From an uncultured Bacteroidales bacterium (GTDB lineage Bacteria; Bacteroidota; Bacteroidia; Bacteroidales; Paludibacteraceae), in assembly GCA_900316125.1 (NCBI GenBank), contig ONBO01000028.1, positions 1 to 34,486 on the forward strand: a stretch of 34,486 nucleotides of DNA, written 5' to 3'. The position numbers and the translations under genes are program-made. The notes below the pieces were generated by a model. The model did no database searches. It was not told where the DNA came from and was given only the letters and a program-made list of their open reading frames with translations. Shown here in pieces: positions 26,096-33,794 of this stretch; the stretch's first letter is position 1; each line of letters starts with the position of its first letter.

Positions 26096-26716
26096 CTAAA
26101 GCGGCAGATAGACAGCCTTCTTAGTCTGAAAATACTCCTCAGAGAAGAACTCTGAGACACTGTAAAGGGTGGCGATACGGCTGTAGGCTTTGACCTCTGT
26201 TTCAAGTTCGCCGCCCTTTAAACATATCAGACCGTTTGGCAGGGCGTTATGTCCTGCCTTATTTATATTCTTGCGGCACACCTTGACAAGAAGATCAAGG
26301 CTCATGGCGGCACGGCTCACAGCAAAATCAAACTTCTGCTTCACATTCTCCATGCGGTCATACACAAAAATCACATTCTTCAAGCCGAGCGATGCGGCCA
26401 CCTCAGAGGCTACTTTTATCTTTTTGCCAACTGAATCCACAAGCGTGAAACTGCATTCAGGAAACATTATGGCAAGGGGGATGCCCGGAAACCCTCCTCC
26501 TGTGCCTATATCAACCACATCAGTGCCTGGCTGGAAACGCAGAATTTTGGCTATAGCAAGGCTATGAAGCACGTGGTGCTCATAGAGATTGTCTATATCC
26601 TTGCGCGATATCACGTTTATCTTTGAGTTCCAGTCACGGTACAAGGAATCAAGGGCTGAGAACTGTGCAATCTGCTCTTGTGTCAGTGTTGGGAAGTATT
26701 TTAGAATGGTTTTCAT
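26096..26716 (-). CDS. rsmG: 16S rRNA (guanine-527-N7)-methyltransferase RsmG
   Basis: SAM-dependent methyltransferase that modifies G527 of 16S rRNA; loss of the family gives low-level streptomycin resistance. The 206 residues match the family length. The N-terminal block NVISRKDIDNLYEHHVLHSL, the SAM-binding DIGTGGGFPGIPLAI (about 68-82), FTLVDSVGKKIKV, and VSRAAMSLDLLV plus LICLKGG are all present. It overlaps the MBL-hydrolase gene by 4 bp (ATGA), the last gene of the rmuC operon. Confidence 0.96.
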   Translation of the reverse strand: MKTILKYFPTLTQEQIAQFSALDSLYRDWNSKINVISRKDIDNLYEHHVLHSLAIAKILRFQPGTDVVDIGTGGGFPGIPLAIMFPECSFTLVDSVGKKIKVASEVAASLGLKNVIFVYDRMENVKQKFDFAVSRAAMSLDLLVKVCRKNINKAGHNALPNGLICLKGGELETEVKAYSRIATLYSVSEFFSEEYFQTKKAVYLPL

Positions 26717-27351
26717 AAATATGGATTATACTGTTTTTCATAGCCTATGGTGGTGGTACCGCCGTGGCCTGGGTATACCAAGGTTTCAGATGGTAGAACC
26801 ATAAGTTTTTTGCTAATTGACGTAACAAGGTCTGCATAGCTGCCGCCGTCAAGGTCTGTACGGCCAATACTGCTCTGAAAGAGACTGTCTCCACTGAACA
26901 GGACACCCTCGTTTGGACAGTAGAACGCCAAACCGCCCGGGCTGTGACCAGGAATCTCAAGCACATGTAGCTCTATAGAGCCTTCTCTGATGACATCGCC
27001 GTCTGAAAGATAACCGCCAAGGGGCTGAGGCTCCACATCGGCGTCAATGCCAAACATGGCTATATGACGTTTCATAGTGGCAAGCAGGAACTCATCTTTC
27101 TGAGAGGCCTCCGGCTTAACCCCAAAGTGCTTAGCCAGGTAGCCGTTGCCAAAACAGTGGTCAAGATGCAGGTGCGTGTTAAGCACTCTTCTAAGTGTAA
27201 GGCCGTTCTCCTCAATATAGTTTGTAAGCAGCAAATCCTCACGGCCATATACATTGCCGGCATCAATTATTATACACACCTTAGACTCTTCATCAATGAG
27301 GAGATAGGTGTTCTCCATTATGGGGTTGAATGTGAATGTCTTAATTTTCAT
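26713..27351 (-). CDS. MBL-fold metallo-hydrolase (glyoxalase II-like)
   Basis: Cytoplasmic binuclear-metal hydrolase of 212 residues. The metal motif THLHLDH (H60, H62, D64, H65), GHSPGGLAFYC, FSGDSLFQSSIGRTDL and the late YPGHG are complete, so it should be active. It matches the short hydroxyacylglutathione-hydrolase-like or YcbL-type group; the substrate may be a thioester such as S-lactoyl thiol, not determined. It overlaps rmuC by 11 bp upstream and rsmG by 4 bp downstream. Confidence 0.9.
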   Translation of the reverse strand: MKIKTFTFNPIMENTYLLIDEESKVCIIIDAGNVYGREDLLLTNYIEENGLTLRRVLNTHLHLDHCFGNGYLAKHFGVKPEASQKDEFLLATMKRHIAMFGIDADVEPQPLGGYLSDGDVIREGSIELHVLEIPGHSPGGLAFYCPNEGVLFSGDSLFQSSIGRTDLDGGSYADLVTSISKKLMVLPSETLVYPGHGGTTTIGYEKQYNPYL

Positions 27352-28663
27352 CTATTTCCTTAGTTTCGTCTGATACCACATTTGGTAGCACAGCTGGAGT
27401 AATTCTCTTTTTATACTTTATTCCTAATTGTGTTAGATTATCAATTCTTCTTGATAGATTTCCCTTTCCGTCACGTAACTGTCCAAGAGCACTTTGATAT
27501 GCATTATCTGCATTTTTTATATGAATACCTATCTTGATGTAACTCTCTACAAAAGTTGCAAATTTGTCATATAAATTACCGGCCTCCTCCAATATCTTGG
27601 CACAATTCTCATCTTGCCTACTATTCTGCCATGCAAGAAGTATTAACTGCAAAGACATCATTAAATTAGTAGGGTTTACAATTACTATTCTCTTAGCGTA
27701 TGCCTTTTGCAGCAGAGCCTTATCTTTGTTTAGTGCCAGCAGATAACTACCCTCATTAGGTACGAACATAAGCACATATGGAAGTGAATTATCCACTACC
27801 TTAGTGTAGCCCTTACCCTCAAGCTCTAACACGTGCTGCCATACGGAGTTGTGGTTATCCTTTATGGCTTGCTCACGCTCACTATCACTTTCAGCACCCA
27901 CATAATTAGCGTATGCTGTGAGCGACACCTTGGAATCAATAATTATTGCAGAACCATCTGGCGCTTTAACAATGACATCGGGGCGCAAATCAGCACCATT
28001 GTCGTTCTTAAAATTACTCTGATACTCGTATTCTATACCCTCACGCAATCCGCTATCTCGCAATATATCCGTGAGCACATGCTCGCCCCAGTCTCCATGC
28101 ACTTTTCCTCTATTTTTTAGTGCTTCTGCAAGGTCTTGAGTGGTCTTGTCACGCTCCTTGTCATGCATAAGCACCATTTTTATTGACTCTTCAAGCGCCG
28201 ATGTGCTCTTGTCGCTCTTCTCTTTAGTGTCTGCAACAAGTTTCCTGAGGCCCTCAAGCTCTTTTTGCAGAGGTTCCACCACCGTCTGCATACGCTCCGC
28301 ATTCTCAACTTTCAACTGTTCTGAACGGCGTTTTGTCTCATCCTCAAACTGGCCTTTCATCTGCTCACGGGCAAGGTTCAGAGATGTTGCAAACTGCTCA
28401 TCGCGGCGTTTAAGTTCCTTCTCATTCTGCTCCTTAATCTCTGCCACACGAGCCTCACTCTGACGCTTAAGTTCCTCCATACGCCCCTCATAATCACTTT
28501 TTATCTCCCCGCACCTCTCTTCAGATTTTGACAGTTTCATCTCCGCCACGGCAAGACCTTCACTGAGCGTCTGGTTTTTCTTTGATAAAAGCACATAAAT
28601 CACTATACCTGAAACTAACGCTCCAAGAATTAAAAATACTATTGCACAAATTACAATTTCCAT
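27341..28663 (-). CDS. rmuC: DNA recombination protein RmuC
   Basis: RmuC family, known from E. coli to limit inversions at short inverted repeats and thought to be a membrane-anchored nuclease-like protein. The 440 residues contain an N-terminal membrane helix (about 3-26), a long charged coiled coil (about 30-180) and the conserved RmuC domain (about 190-400): GDWGEHVLTDILRDSGL, LRPDVIVKAPDGSAIIIDSKV, YVLMFVPNEGSYLLAL, IVIVNPTNLMMSLQLI. First gene of the rmuC-MBL-rsmG operon. Confidence 0.94.
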   Translation of the reverse strand: MEIVICAIVFLILGALVSGIVIYVLLSKKNQTLSEGLAVAEMKLSKSEERCGEIKSDYEGRMEELKRQSEARVAEIKEQNEKELKRRDEQFATSLNLAREQMKGQFEDETKRRSEQLKVENAERMQTVVEPLQKELEGLRKLVADTKEKSDKSTSALEESIKMVLMHDKERDKTTQDLAEALKNRGKVHGDWGEHVLTDILRDSGLREGIEYEYQSNFKNDNGADLRPDVIVKAPDGSAIIIDSKVSLTAYANYVGAESDSEREQAIKDNHNSVWQHVLELEGKGYTKVVDNSLPYVLMFVPNEGSYLLALNKDKALLQKAYAKRIVIVNPTNLMMSLQLILLAWQNSRQDENCAKILEEAGNLYDKFATFVESYIKIGIHIKNADNAYQSALGQLRDGKGNLSRRIDNLTQLGIKYKKRITPAVLPNVVSDETKEIDEN

Positions 28664-28694
28664 GTTATAACCCTACTAAATCACATATGAAGTT

Positions 28695-28702
28695 CAAAAT
28701 TA
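28695..28702 (-). promoter_or_regulatory. Likely -7 element of the rmuC operon
   Basis: TAATTTTG on the minus strand, 32 bp before the rmuC ATG; no clear TTTG upstream. Confidence 0.45.
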
Positions 28703-28736
28703 CACTATTTTTCTTATAGTTGAAAAAAAATCTTAC

Positions 28737-28744
28737 TATCTTTG
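28737..28744 (+). promoter_or_regulatory. -7 element for the lipoprotein gene at 28763
   Basis: TATCTTTG, 19 bp before the ATG. The -33 region is only T-rich. Confidence 0.6.
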
Positions 28745-28762
28745 CCCACAAATTAAAAAAAT

Positions 28763-29422
28763 ATGAAAAACAAAATTTTTACATCAGTTTCAATCCTGCT
28801 AAGCGCAGTGCTTCTTGCATCATGTTCTTCAACCCGCCTTATTTCATCATGGGCTGGCTCTATTGCTCCAAATGTTATGGACAAGGTTATAGTATTCTCT
28901 CTTCTAAGCAAGAGTGATAACTCCATACAGGATAACTTTGAGGACGCCATAGTTGCTAATCTTAGGTCACACGGAGCAAACGCCGTTTCCGCTTTTGACA
29001 CATTCGGTCCGGACGCACTTAAGAAAGCAGACAAAGATAAAGTTGCTAAGTTTGTACGTGACGGCGGCTTCACAGGTGTAATGGTTATAACACTTCTTGA
29101 CAAACAGAAAAATGAGGATTACGTTCCACCTACCACCACAACAGTGGCTGTACCTGCCGGTCCTGCTTTTATTGACCCTTGGTTCCACCCATACTACGCT
29201 TGCTTCAACTACTACTATGACCAGGTAACCACTCCAGGTTACTGGACAGAGACCACAAGCTACGTTCTGGAGGCACGTCTCTTTAACGCACAGGATGAGA
29301 ATGATGCAATTTACATTGCAAAAACAGTAACAACAGACCCATCTGACCCACAGACAATGTCTGCTGAGTTTGCAAAGACAGTTGTCAAGGATATGAAAGA
29401 CAAAGGGATACTGAAAAAGTAG
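28763..29422 (+). CDS. Hypothetical lipoprotein
   Basis: A 219-residue lipoprotein with signal peptide and lipobox LLASC (Cys about 21). The pattern that follows, SSTRLISSWAGS, VMDKVIVFSLLSKSDNSIQDNFEDAI, LRSHGANAVSAFD, and a late AEFAKTVVKDMKDKGIL, recalls periplasmic lipoproteins with an alternating alpha/beta fold that are often annotated as DUF4136-like; I cannot confirm the family. A Pro/Thr/Tyr-rich middle (about 112-160, PPTTTTVAVPAG, FNYYYDQ) is probably a surface loop. It sits alone between the divergent rmuC operon and the aromatic operon. Function unknown. Confidence 0.8.
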   Translation: MKNKIFTSVSILLSAVLLASCSSTRLISSWAGSIAPNVMDKVIVFSLLSKSDNSIQDNFEDAIVANLRSHGANAVSAFDTFGPDALKKADKDKVAKFVRDGGFTGVMVITLLDKQKNEDYVPPTTTTVAVPAGPAFIDPWFHPYYACFNYYYDQVTTPGYWTETTSYVLEARLFNAQDENDAIYIAKTVTTDPSDPQTMSAEFAKTVVKDMKDKGILKK

Positions 29423-29428
29423 TTAATA

Positions 29429-29461
29429 TTTGAAAATTTTCAATTAAATATTGTATCTTTG
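29429..29461 (+). promoter_or_regulatory. Promoter of the pheA leader and aromatic operon
   Basis: -33 TTTG (29429-29432), 21-bp spacer, -7 TATCTTTG (29454-29461). Transcription should start near 29467, 14 bp before the leader ATG. The spacer contains the 10-bp palindrome GAAAATTTTC. Confidence 0.85.
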
Positions 29462-29480
29462 CAACCGTAAGAGAAAAAGA

Positions 29481-29549
29481 ATGAACTTGTCATTTGCAAA
29501 ATATTATTATTATTGGTTTCGATTTAATAGTCAAATCGGACAGTGGTAG
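29481..29549 (+). CDS. Leader peptide of the aromatic operon (22 aa, YYYYWFRF)
   Basis: A 22-codon frame, ATG to TAG, with four consecutive Tyr codons, then Trp, Phe, Arg, Phe (29502-29525), plus Phe at position 5 and a terminal Trp. Seven of eight residues in that block are aromatic and four successive codons are identical TAT. No role as a protein is needed; it is the sensor of a ribosome-mediated attenuator whose RNA pairings start inside this frame. Ribosomes short of Tyr, Trp or Phe would stall over 29502-29525. It precedes pheA by 82 bp and is too short for routine gene calling. There is no strong Shine-Dalgarno sequence, as usual in this phylum. Confidence 0.88.
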   Translation: MNLSFAKYYYYWFRFNSQIGQW

Positions 29550-29628
29550 TATTTGTTTGAATGACAAGACAATTAAATTCATACATTATAAAGACTGTCC
29601 GATGTGATTTGGGCAGTCTTTCTTTTTT
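29518..29628 (+). promoter_or_regulatory. Attenuator RNA: alternative 1:2, 2:3 and 3:4 hairpins before pheA
   Basis: Segment 1 (29518-29525) pairs with segment 2 (29533-29540) as TTCGATTT/AAATCGGA with a 7-nt loop, the last two pairs including one G-T. Segment 2 (29535-29544, ATCGGACAGT) is exactly complementary to segment 3 (29594-29603, ACTGTCCGAT). Segment 3 (29590-29600) pairs with segment 4 (29611-29621) to form the terminator. Stalling at the Tyr/Trp/Phe codons covers segment 1 and frees segment 2 to form 2:3, giving readthrough. Translation to the stop at 29547 covers segment 2, allowing 3:4 and termination. The logic matches the classical trp/phe attenuators of enteric bacteria; operation in this organism is inferred from sequence only. 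Confidence 0.85.
29590..29628 (+). terminator. Conditional terminator of the pheA attenuator
   Basis: AAAGACTGTCC (29590-29600) and GGGCAGTCTTT (29611-29621) form an 11-bp stem with one G-T pair and a 10-nt loop, followed by CTTTTTT. It ends 3 bp before the pheA ATG, so terminated transcripts carry no pheA coding sequence. Confidence 0.88.
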
Positions 29629-29631
29629 ACC

Positions 29632-30726
29632 ATGGAAAACTTAGACGAAACGAGAAAACAGATTCAGGCAGTTGACCGCCAGATAGCGGAACTGTTTGAA
29701 AAGAGAATGAAACTTGCTGAGGATGTTATTGCCTACAAGCAGGTGAAAGGGCTTCCAATCTATGACGCCGAACAGGAGGCAAGAATTCTTGAAAGGTGCA
29801 ACGATAATATATCTGACAGCACCATAGGAGAGTACTACAAAGTATTTGTACAGAACCTGATGGACATTGCCAAATCCTATCAGGAGCGCATGATGAGCAA
29901 TATGAAGGTGGCATACTGCGGCATTCCCGGGGCATACGCCTACATCGCAGCCAAGAAGCTCTACCCTACAGCGCAGCTTATCTCCTACCCTGACTTTGAG
30001 AGCGCATACAAGGCTTGCGAGGATGGCAGTGTGGATGTAACCATTCTGCCTATGGAAAACAGCTATGCCGGCGATGTGGGCGGTGTAATGGATTTAGCCT
30101 TCTATGGCACTCTTTCTGTGAACGTTATGGTGGAGATGAGCATTGTGCAGAACCTGCTTGGCGTGAAAGGAGCCGGAATCGCTGATATTAGGAAGGTGGT
30201 AAGCCACCCTCAGGCCCTTTCTCAATGCACTGAATACATAAGGATTCACGGGTTTGAGGAGGAGGCGTTTGGCAACACTGCCGTAGCGTCAAAGTACGTG
30301 GCTGAGAAGGGTGACAAAAGCATGGCTGCCATAGCGTCTGAGGAGACAGCGGAGTTATACGGCCTTGAAATACTGGAGCGCAAGATAAACACATCTTCTA
30401 CAAACTCCACCAGATTTGCAGTATTTTCAAGAACAAAAAACACCACAAAAAGCAAGGACCGCTTAGGAGAGCACTTTACGCTTGTATTCACAGTGAAGAA
30501 TGAATGCGGAGCTCTGGCACAGGCGCTTAACCTGATAGGTTCTCACGGATTTAATATGAGCAGTCTGCGCAGCCGCCCTCTAAAGGACAAGATGTGGGGA
30601 CACTACTTCTTTGCGGAGCTTGAAGGGAATGTAAACACTTCTGACGGCCAGGACCTGCTTATCCAGCTTAATACCATCTGTAGCAAGATGAAACATCTTG
30701 GCAGTTATAAGCAACTTAGTATTTGA
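29632..30726 (+). CDS. pheA: Bifunctional chorismate mutase / prephenate dehydratase (P-protein)
   Basis: Makes prephenate from chorismate and then phenylpyruvate, the committed route to phenylalanine. The 364 residues contain an AroQ-type chorismate mutase (about 1-90, LDETRKQIQAVDRQIAEL), a prephenate dehydratase (about 92-268, MKVAYCGIPGAYAYIAA, LPMENSYAGDVGGV, catalytic STNSTRFAVFSR with T260-R-F262) and an ACT domain (about 282-350). In the ACT domain GALAQAL matches the usual Phe-binding GAL motif, but the ESRP motif reads RSRP, so feedback sensitivity may differ. The ATG lies 3 bp beyond the attenuator terminator. First structural gene of the operon; 6 bp to the next. Confidence 0.96.
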   Translation: MENLDETRKQIQAVDRQIAELFEKRMKLAEDVIAYKQVKGLPIYDAEQEARILERCNDNISDSTIGEYYKVFVQNLMDIAKSYQERMMSNMKVAYCGIPGAYAYIAAKKLYPTAQLISYPDFESAYKACEDGSVDVTILPMENSYAGDVGGVMDLAFYGTLSVNVMVEMSIVQNLLGVKGAGIADIRKVVSHPQALSQCTEYIRIHGFEEEAFGNTAVASKYVAEKGDKSMAAIASEETAELYGLEILERKINTSSTNSTRFAVFSRTKNTTKSKDRLGEHFTLVFTVKNECGALAQALNLIGSHGFNMSSLRSRPLKDKMWGHYFFAELEGNVNTSDGQDLLIQLNTICSKMKHLGSYKQLSI

Positions 30727-30732
30727 TAAATA

Positions 30733-32634
30733 ATGATTTGTACCAGTATCCAAAATAAAGGTTTTGAGGAGATTTCCGCCATTCTTGACAGTGGAAAGAC
30801 TGAGATGGCAGAGATACGTCTTGACCTATGTCCGCAGCTTACTGACGCTGACATAGTGAGGCTGTTCTCACGCTCTGACGTAACACTGCTTGCCACCTGT
30901 CGTATAGGCGGCGATGTTAAGACCGCTGAGGCGGAGCATAAACTCATCAGAGCCGTGGAGGCAGGAGCCGCTTTTGTGGATTTAGAGATAGAAGCACCGG
31001 CTCCTATGGGAGAACGTATCAGGGCCAAAGCTTTGGAGTGCGGTTGTAAATTCGTACGCTCTGTACACTATTATGACGGAACTCCCCAACTATCCCAACT
31101 AAAAGAAGTAGCGCATGAGTGCATTCAATTAGGGGCTGATGTGGTAAAAGTGGTTACATACGCCCACTCTGATGATGACGTGGAGTGTGTAGTGAGACTG
31201 TATGAGGGGGAGCATAACGGACGCCTTTCTGCTTTCTGCATGGGTGCGGCAGGCAAAGAGAGCCGTATGGATGCTCTCAGACACGGGGCTCCTTTTACAT
31301 ACGCTGCTCCTAACGCTGACGAGTGTACCGCAGACGGGCAGTGGACAGCAGATGATATGAGGCGCGCTCTATATGGTTCAACCCAGATATGGCGTAACAG
31401 TAGCGCCCGTGTTCCTGCATCAAAAAGCATGGCACAGCGAGCCATTATAGCAGCTACGCTGGCTGAGGGAACATCGGTGTTGAGGAACTATACGCCATGT
31501 GCTGACTCTGAATCAGCCATAAAGGTGGCAAAAGCGTTAGGGGCTGACATAATACAAGATGGCCCTACTCTAAAAATAACAGGAATAGGAACTTCACCTG
31601 AAATACCGGAAGAGATTTCCACAGGCGAATCAGGGTTCCTGACCAGAATGACAATACCTATCATTTCAATGCTCCATAAAGGCCGCACGCTAATAAAGGG
31701 AGAGGGCACGCTTGTAAACCGCCCGCTTCTCATGGCCAAAGAGACTATGGAGATGTTTGGAGTGACACTTGATAACACTTCAGTCCCTCTATGTATTGAA
31801 GGCAATCTGTGCGCCGGCAAGGCTATAGTGCAAGGAAGTGGCGGCTCCCAGCTTATAAGCGGACTTATGTCAGCCCTTGCTCTGGCGGAGACGCCCTCTG
31901 AAATAACTGTAGAAGAGCCGCGCAGCGTGCCATATCTGCATTTAACAAAGGATGTGCTAAAGCAGTTTGGCGTAAACGTGGATATAGAGGAGGCTGGCGA
32001 ACGCATTATAATAAAGATAGCTGGCGGTCAGACCTATAAGGCCGCCGATGTGACCATTGAAGGAGACTGGAGCGGAGCTGCTCCAATGCTTATTGCAGGT
32101 GCAATTTACGGTAGCGCCACGGTACCAGACCTAAGCACTGCATCACAGCAGGCAGACATGGCTATACTTGACATTCTGCGCTCAGCCGGAGCCACAGTGA
32201 AGGTGGATGGCAGTAGCGTAAGCACAGCCAAATCACCATTACATTCATTTCACGCAGACCTTAACCAGGCGCCAGATCTTTTCCCTGTGGTGGCGGTACT
32301 CGCTGCCATGAGTGAGGGAGAGAGTCTGCTTGACGGCGTGGGCAGGCTTGCCAGCAAGGAGTCTGACAGAGCCTCAGCCATTATGGAGATGTTTAAGGGG
32401 CTTGGTGTGGAGGTTCACATAGAGAATGACACTATGATGGTTAAAGGCATGAGCCTCAGCCACCGATGTGCAGCAGGAGCACGCCTCAAGGGCGGCAAGT
32501 TCACGTCACACCATGATCACCGTATGGTTATGGCACTGATGCTGGCGGAACTTGGAGCGAGTGACAGCATTGAGATTGATGACGTGAAGTGTGTTTCCAA
32601 ATCATTTCCAGGATTTAATCTAATGGAGAATTAA
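30733..32634 (+). CDS. aroDA: Fused 3-dehydroquinate dehydratase (type I) - EPSP synthase
   Basis: Catalyses steps 3 and 6 of the shikimate pathway in one 633-residue chain. Residues 1-~212 are a type I dehydroquinase: EIRLDL (E27, R29), H112 in VRSVHYY, the Schiff-base lysine K139 in DVVKVVT, and CMGAAGKESR. Residues ~216-633 are EPSP synthase: ARVPASKSMAQRA (K231, R236), GTLVNRPLLM, GGSQLISGLMSALA, EGDWSGAAPM, PDLFP with catalytic D515, KESDR and HHDHRMVMA. The loop that is GNAGTAMR in E. coli reads GESGFLTR here, a variant that could affect PEP-site behaviour. The intervening steps (aroE, aroK) are not in the window. The symbol is descriptive; both halves look complete. Confidence 0.93.
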   Translation: MICTSIQNKGFEEISAILDSGKTEMAEIRLDLCPQLTDADIVRLFSRSDVTLLATCRIGGDVKTAEAEHKLIRAVEAGAAFVDLEIEAPAPMGERIRAKALECGCKFVRSVHYYDGTPQLSQLKEVAHECIQLGADVVKVVTYAHSDDDVECVVRLYEGEHNGRLSAFCMGAAGKESRMDALRHGAPFTYAAPNADECTADGQWTADDMRRALYGSTQIWRNSSARVPASKSMAQRAIIAATLAEGTSVLRNYTPCADSESAIKVAKALGADIIQDGPTLKITGIGTSPEIPEEISTGESGFLTRMTIPIISMLHKGRTLIKGEGTLVNRPLLMAKETMEMFGVTLDNTSVPLCIEGNLCAGKAIVQGSGGSQLISGLMSALALAETPSEITVEEPRSVPYLHLTKDVLKQFGVNVDIEEAGERIIIKIAGGQTYKAADVTIEGDWSGAAPMLIAGAIYGSATVPDLSTASQQADMAILDILRSAGATVKVDGSSVSTAKSPLHSFHADLNQAPDLFPVVAVLAAMSEGESLLDGVGRLASKESDRASAIMEMFKGLGVEVHIENDTMMVKGMSLSHRCAAGARLKGGKFTSHHDHRMVMALMLAELGASDSIEIDDVKCVSKSFPGFNLMEN

Positions 32635-32725
32635 GGAACGAAGTGACAGCACGCTTCTGCGTGCCGCGAAGCGAAAAGAGGCGAAGCCTCATTATCAAGG
32701 AAAATGTTCATATTTTTTCCTTGAT
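32633..32725. repeat. Cluster of short hairpins between aroDA and aroG
   Basis: The 127-bp gap holds GCACGC-TTCT-GCGTGC (32649-32664), CGC-GAA-GCG (32665-32673), GAGGC-GAA-GCCTC (32678-32690) and an 11-bp perfect stem ATCAAGGAAAA/TTTTCCTTGAT (32694-32704/32715-32725). No T-tract follows, so I do not call it a terminator. No TAnnTTTG promoter is seen, so aroG probably depends on readthrough. The hairpins may shape the operon mRNA or belong to the same kind of intergenic palindromes found after the tRNA genes. Confidence 0.7.
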
Positions 32726-32761
32726 GATTGTAGAAAATGAACCCATTTAAGAAGAAAAAAT

Positions 32762-33793
32762 ATGAACATGCTATTTAAAAGGGCTCTATTTGAGCCCAAA
32801 GAGATTAAGGAGATGTATCCTGTCTCAGAGGCTGGACTTGCAGCCAAGGCTGAGAATGACAAAGAGATTAGAGCCATACTCAGTGGCGAGTCAAGCAAGT
32901 TTATGCTGATTATTGGCCCTTGTTCAGCAGACCATGAAGATTGCGTGATAGACTATATCAGCCGTCTGCGACCAGTGCAGGACAAGGTGAAGGATAAGGT
33001 TATAATTGTACCGCGTATCTACACAAACAAGCCAAGAACCACAGGTGCAGGCTACAAGGGTATGCTCCACCAGCCAAACCCACTGGCAGACCCAGACATA
33101 CTTAAAGGTTTGGTTGCAATACGCAAGCTCCACATGAAAGCCCTTAATGAAACAGGCTTCTCATGCGCTGATGAGATGCTCTACCCGGAGAACCACCAAT
33201 TCCTCTCAGACCTTCTATCATACGTGGCTATAGGCGCACGTAGCGTTGAGGACCAGCAGCACCGCCTCACGGCAAGCGGCTTGGATATTCCTGTGGGTAT
33301 GAAAAACCCCACATCGGGCGACCTCTCCGTAATGATGAACTCCATTAAGGCGGCACAAGGCAGCCACACTTTTATTTATCGTAACTGGGAGGTGCAGAGC
33401 ACTGGAAATCCATTTGCTCACGCCATTCTGCGCGGCTATGTGGATAACCACGGCACAACCCACCCTAACTACCACTATGAGGATTTGAATAACCTTGTGG
33501 AGCTGTACGCAGCCGCTCCAAACCTGAAAAACCCTGCTGTTATTGTTGACTGCAACCATTCAAATTCAGGTAAAAAGTTCATTGAGCAGATTCGTATTGC
33601 TAAAGAGGTACTGCACAGCATGCGTCATAGCGAAGGCGTAAAAGCACTTGTAAAAGGCTTGATGATAGAGTCTTACATAGAGGACGGTGCTCAGAAGGAG
33701 GGCGAGTGCATCTACGGAAAGTCTATCACAGACCCATGCCTTGGCTGGGAGAAGACAGAACGCCTCATCTATGATATTGCAGAACTATTATAA
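32762..33793 (+). CDS. aroG: 3-deoxy-7-phosphoheptulonate (DAHP) synthase, type I
   Basis: First enzyme of the shikimate pathway: condenses phosphoenolpyruvate and erythrose 4-phosphate. The 343 residues match the AroF/G/H class. Metal- and substrate-site blocks are LIIGPCSADHED (C54), PRIYTNKPRTTGAGYKGML, IGARSVEDQQHRLTASGLD, PVGMKNPTSGDLSV, VDCNHSNSGKK, and ESYIEDG. The E. coli type lettered F, G or H (feedback by Tyr, Phe or Trp) cannot be decided here. It lies 127 bp after aroDA and 1 bp before aroB, so it is part of the attenuated operon. Confidence 0.93.
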   Translation: MNMLFKRALFEPKEIKEMYPVSEAGLAAKAENDKEIRAILSGESSKFMLIIGPCSADHEDCVIDYISRLRPVQDKVKDKVIIVPRIYTNKPRTTGAGYKGMLHQPNPLADPDILKGLVAIRKLHMKALNETGFSCADEMLYPENHQFLSDLLSYVAIGARSVEDQQHRLTASGLDIPVGMKNPTSGDLSVMMNSIKAAQGSHTFIYRNWEVQSTGNPFAHAILRGYVDNHGTTHPNYHYEDLNNLVELYAAAPNLKNPAVIVDCNHSNSGKKFIEQIRIAKEVLHSMRHSEGVKALVKGLMIESYIEDGAQKEGECIYGKSITDPCLGWEKTERLIYDIAELL

Positions 33794-33794
33794 C

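Noticed and set aside
25810..26205. Open frames across tRNA-Pro(GGG) and its terminator
   Set aside because: They are frame accidents over tRNA, terminator and repeat sequence with no protein-like composition.
29432..29441. GAAAATTTTC palindrome as an operator
   Set aside because: A 10-bp AT-rich palindrome in a promoter spacer is common by chance in this AT-rich DNA.
32694..32725. Stem before aroG as a Rho-independent terminator
   Set aside because: No T-tract follows the stem, and the operon seems to continue without a promoter.
33687..33794. Upstream start for aroB inside aroG
   Set aside because: The extension is out-of-frame aroG sequence; the family starts at MSKQIAENIILG, 1 bp after the aroG stop.
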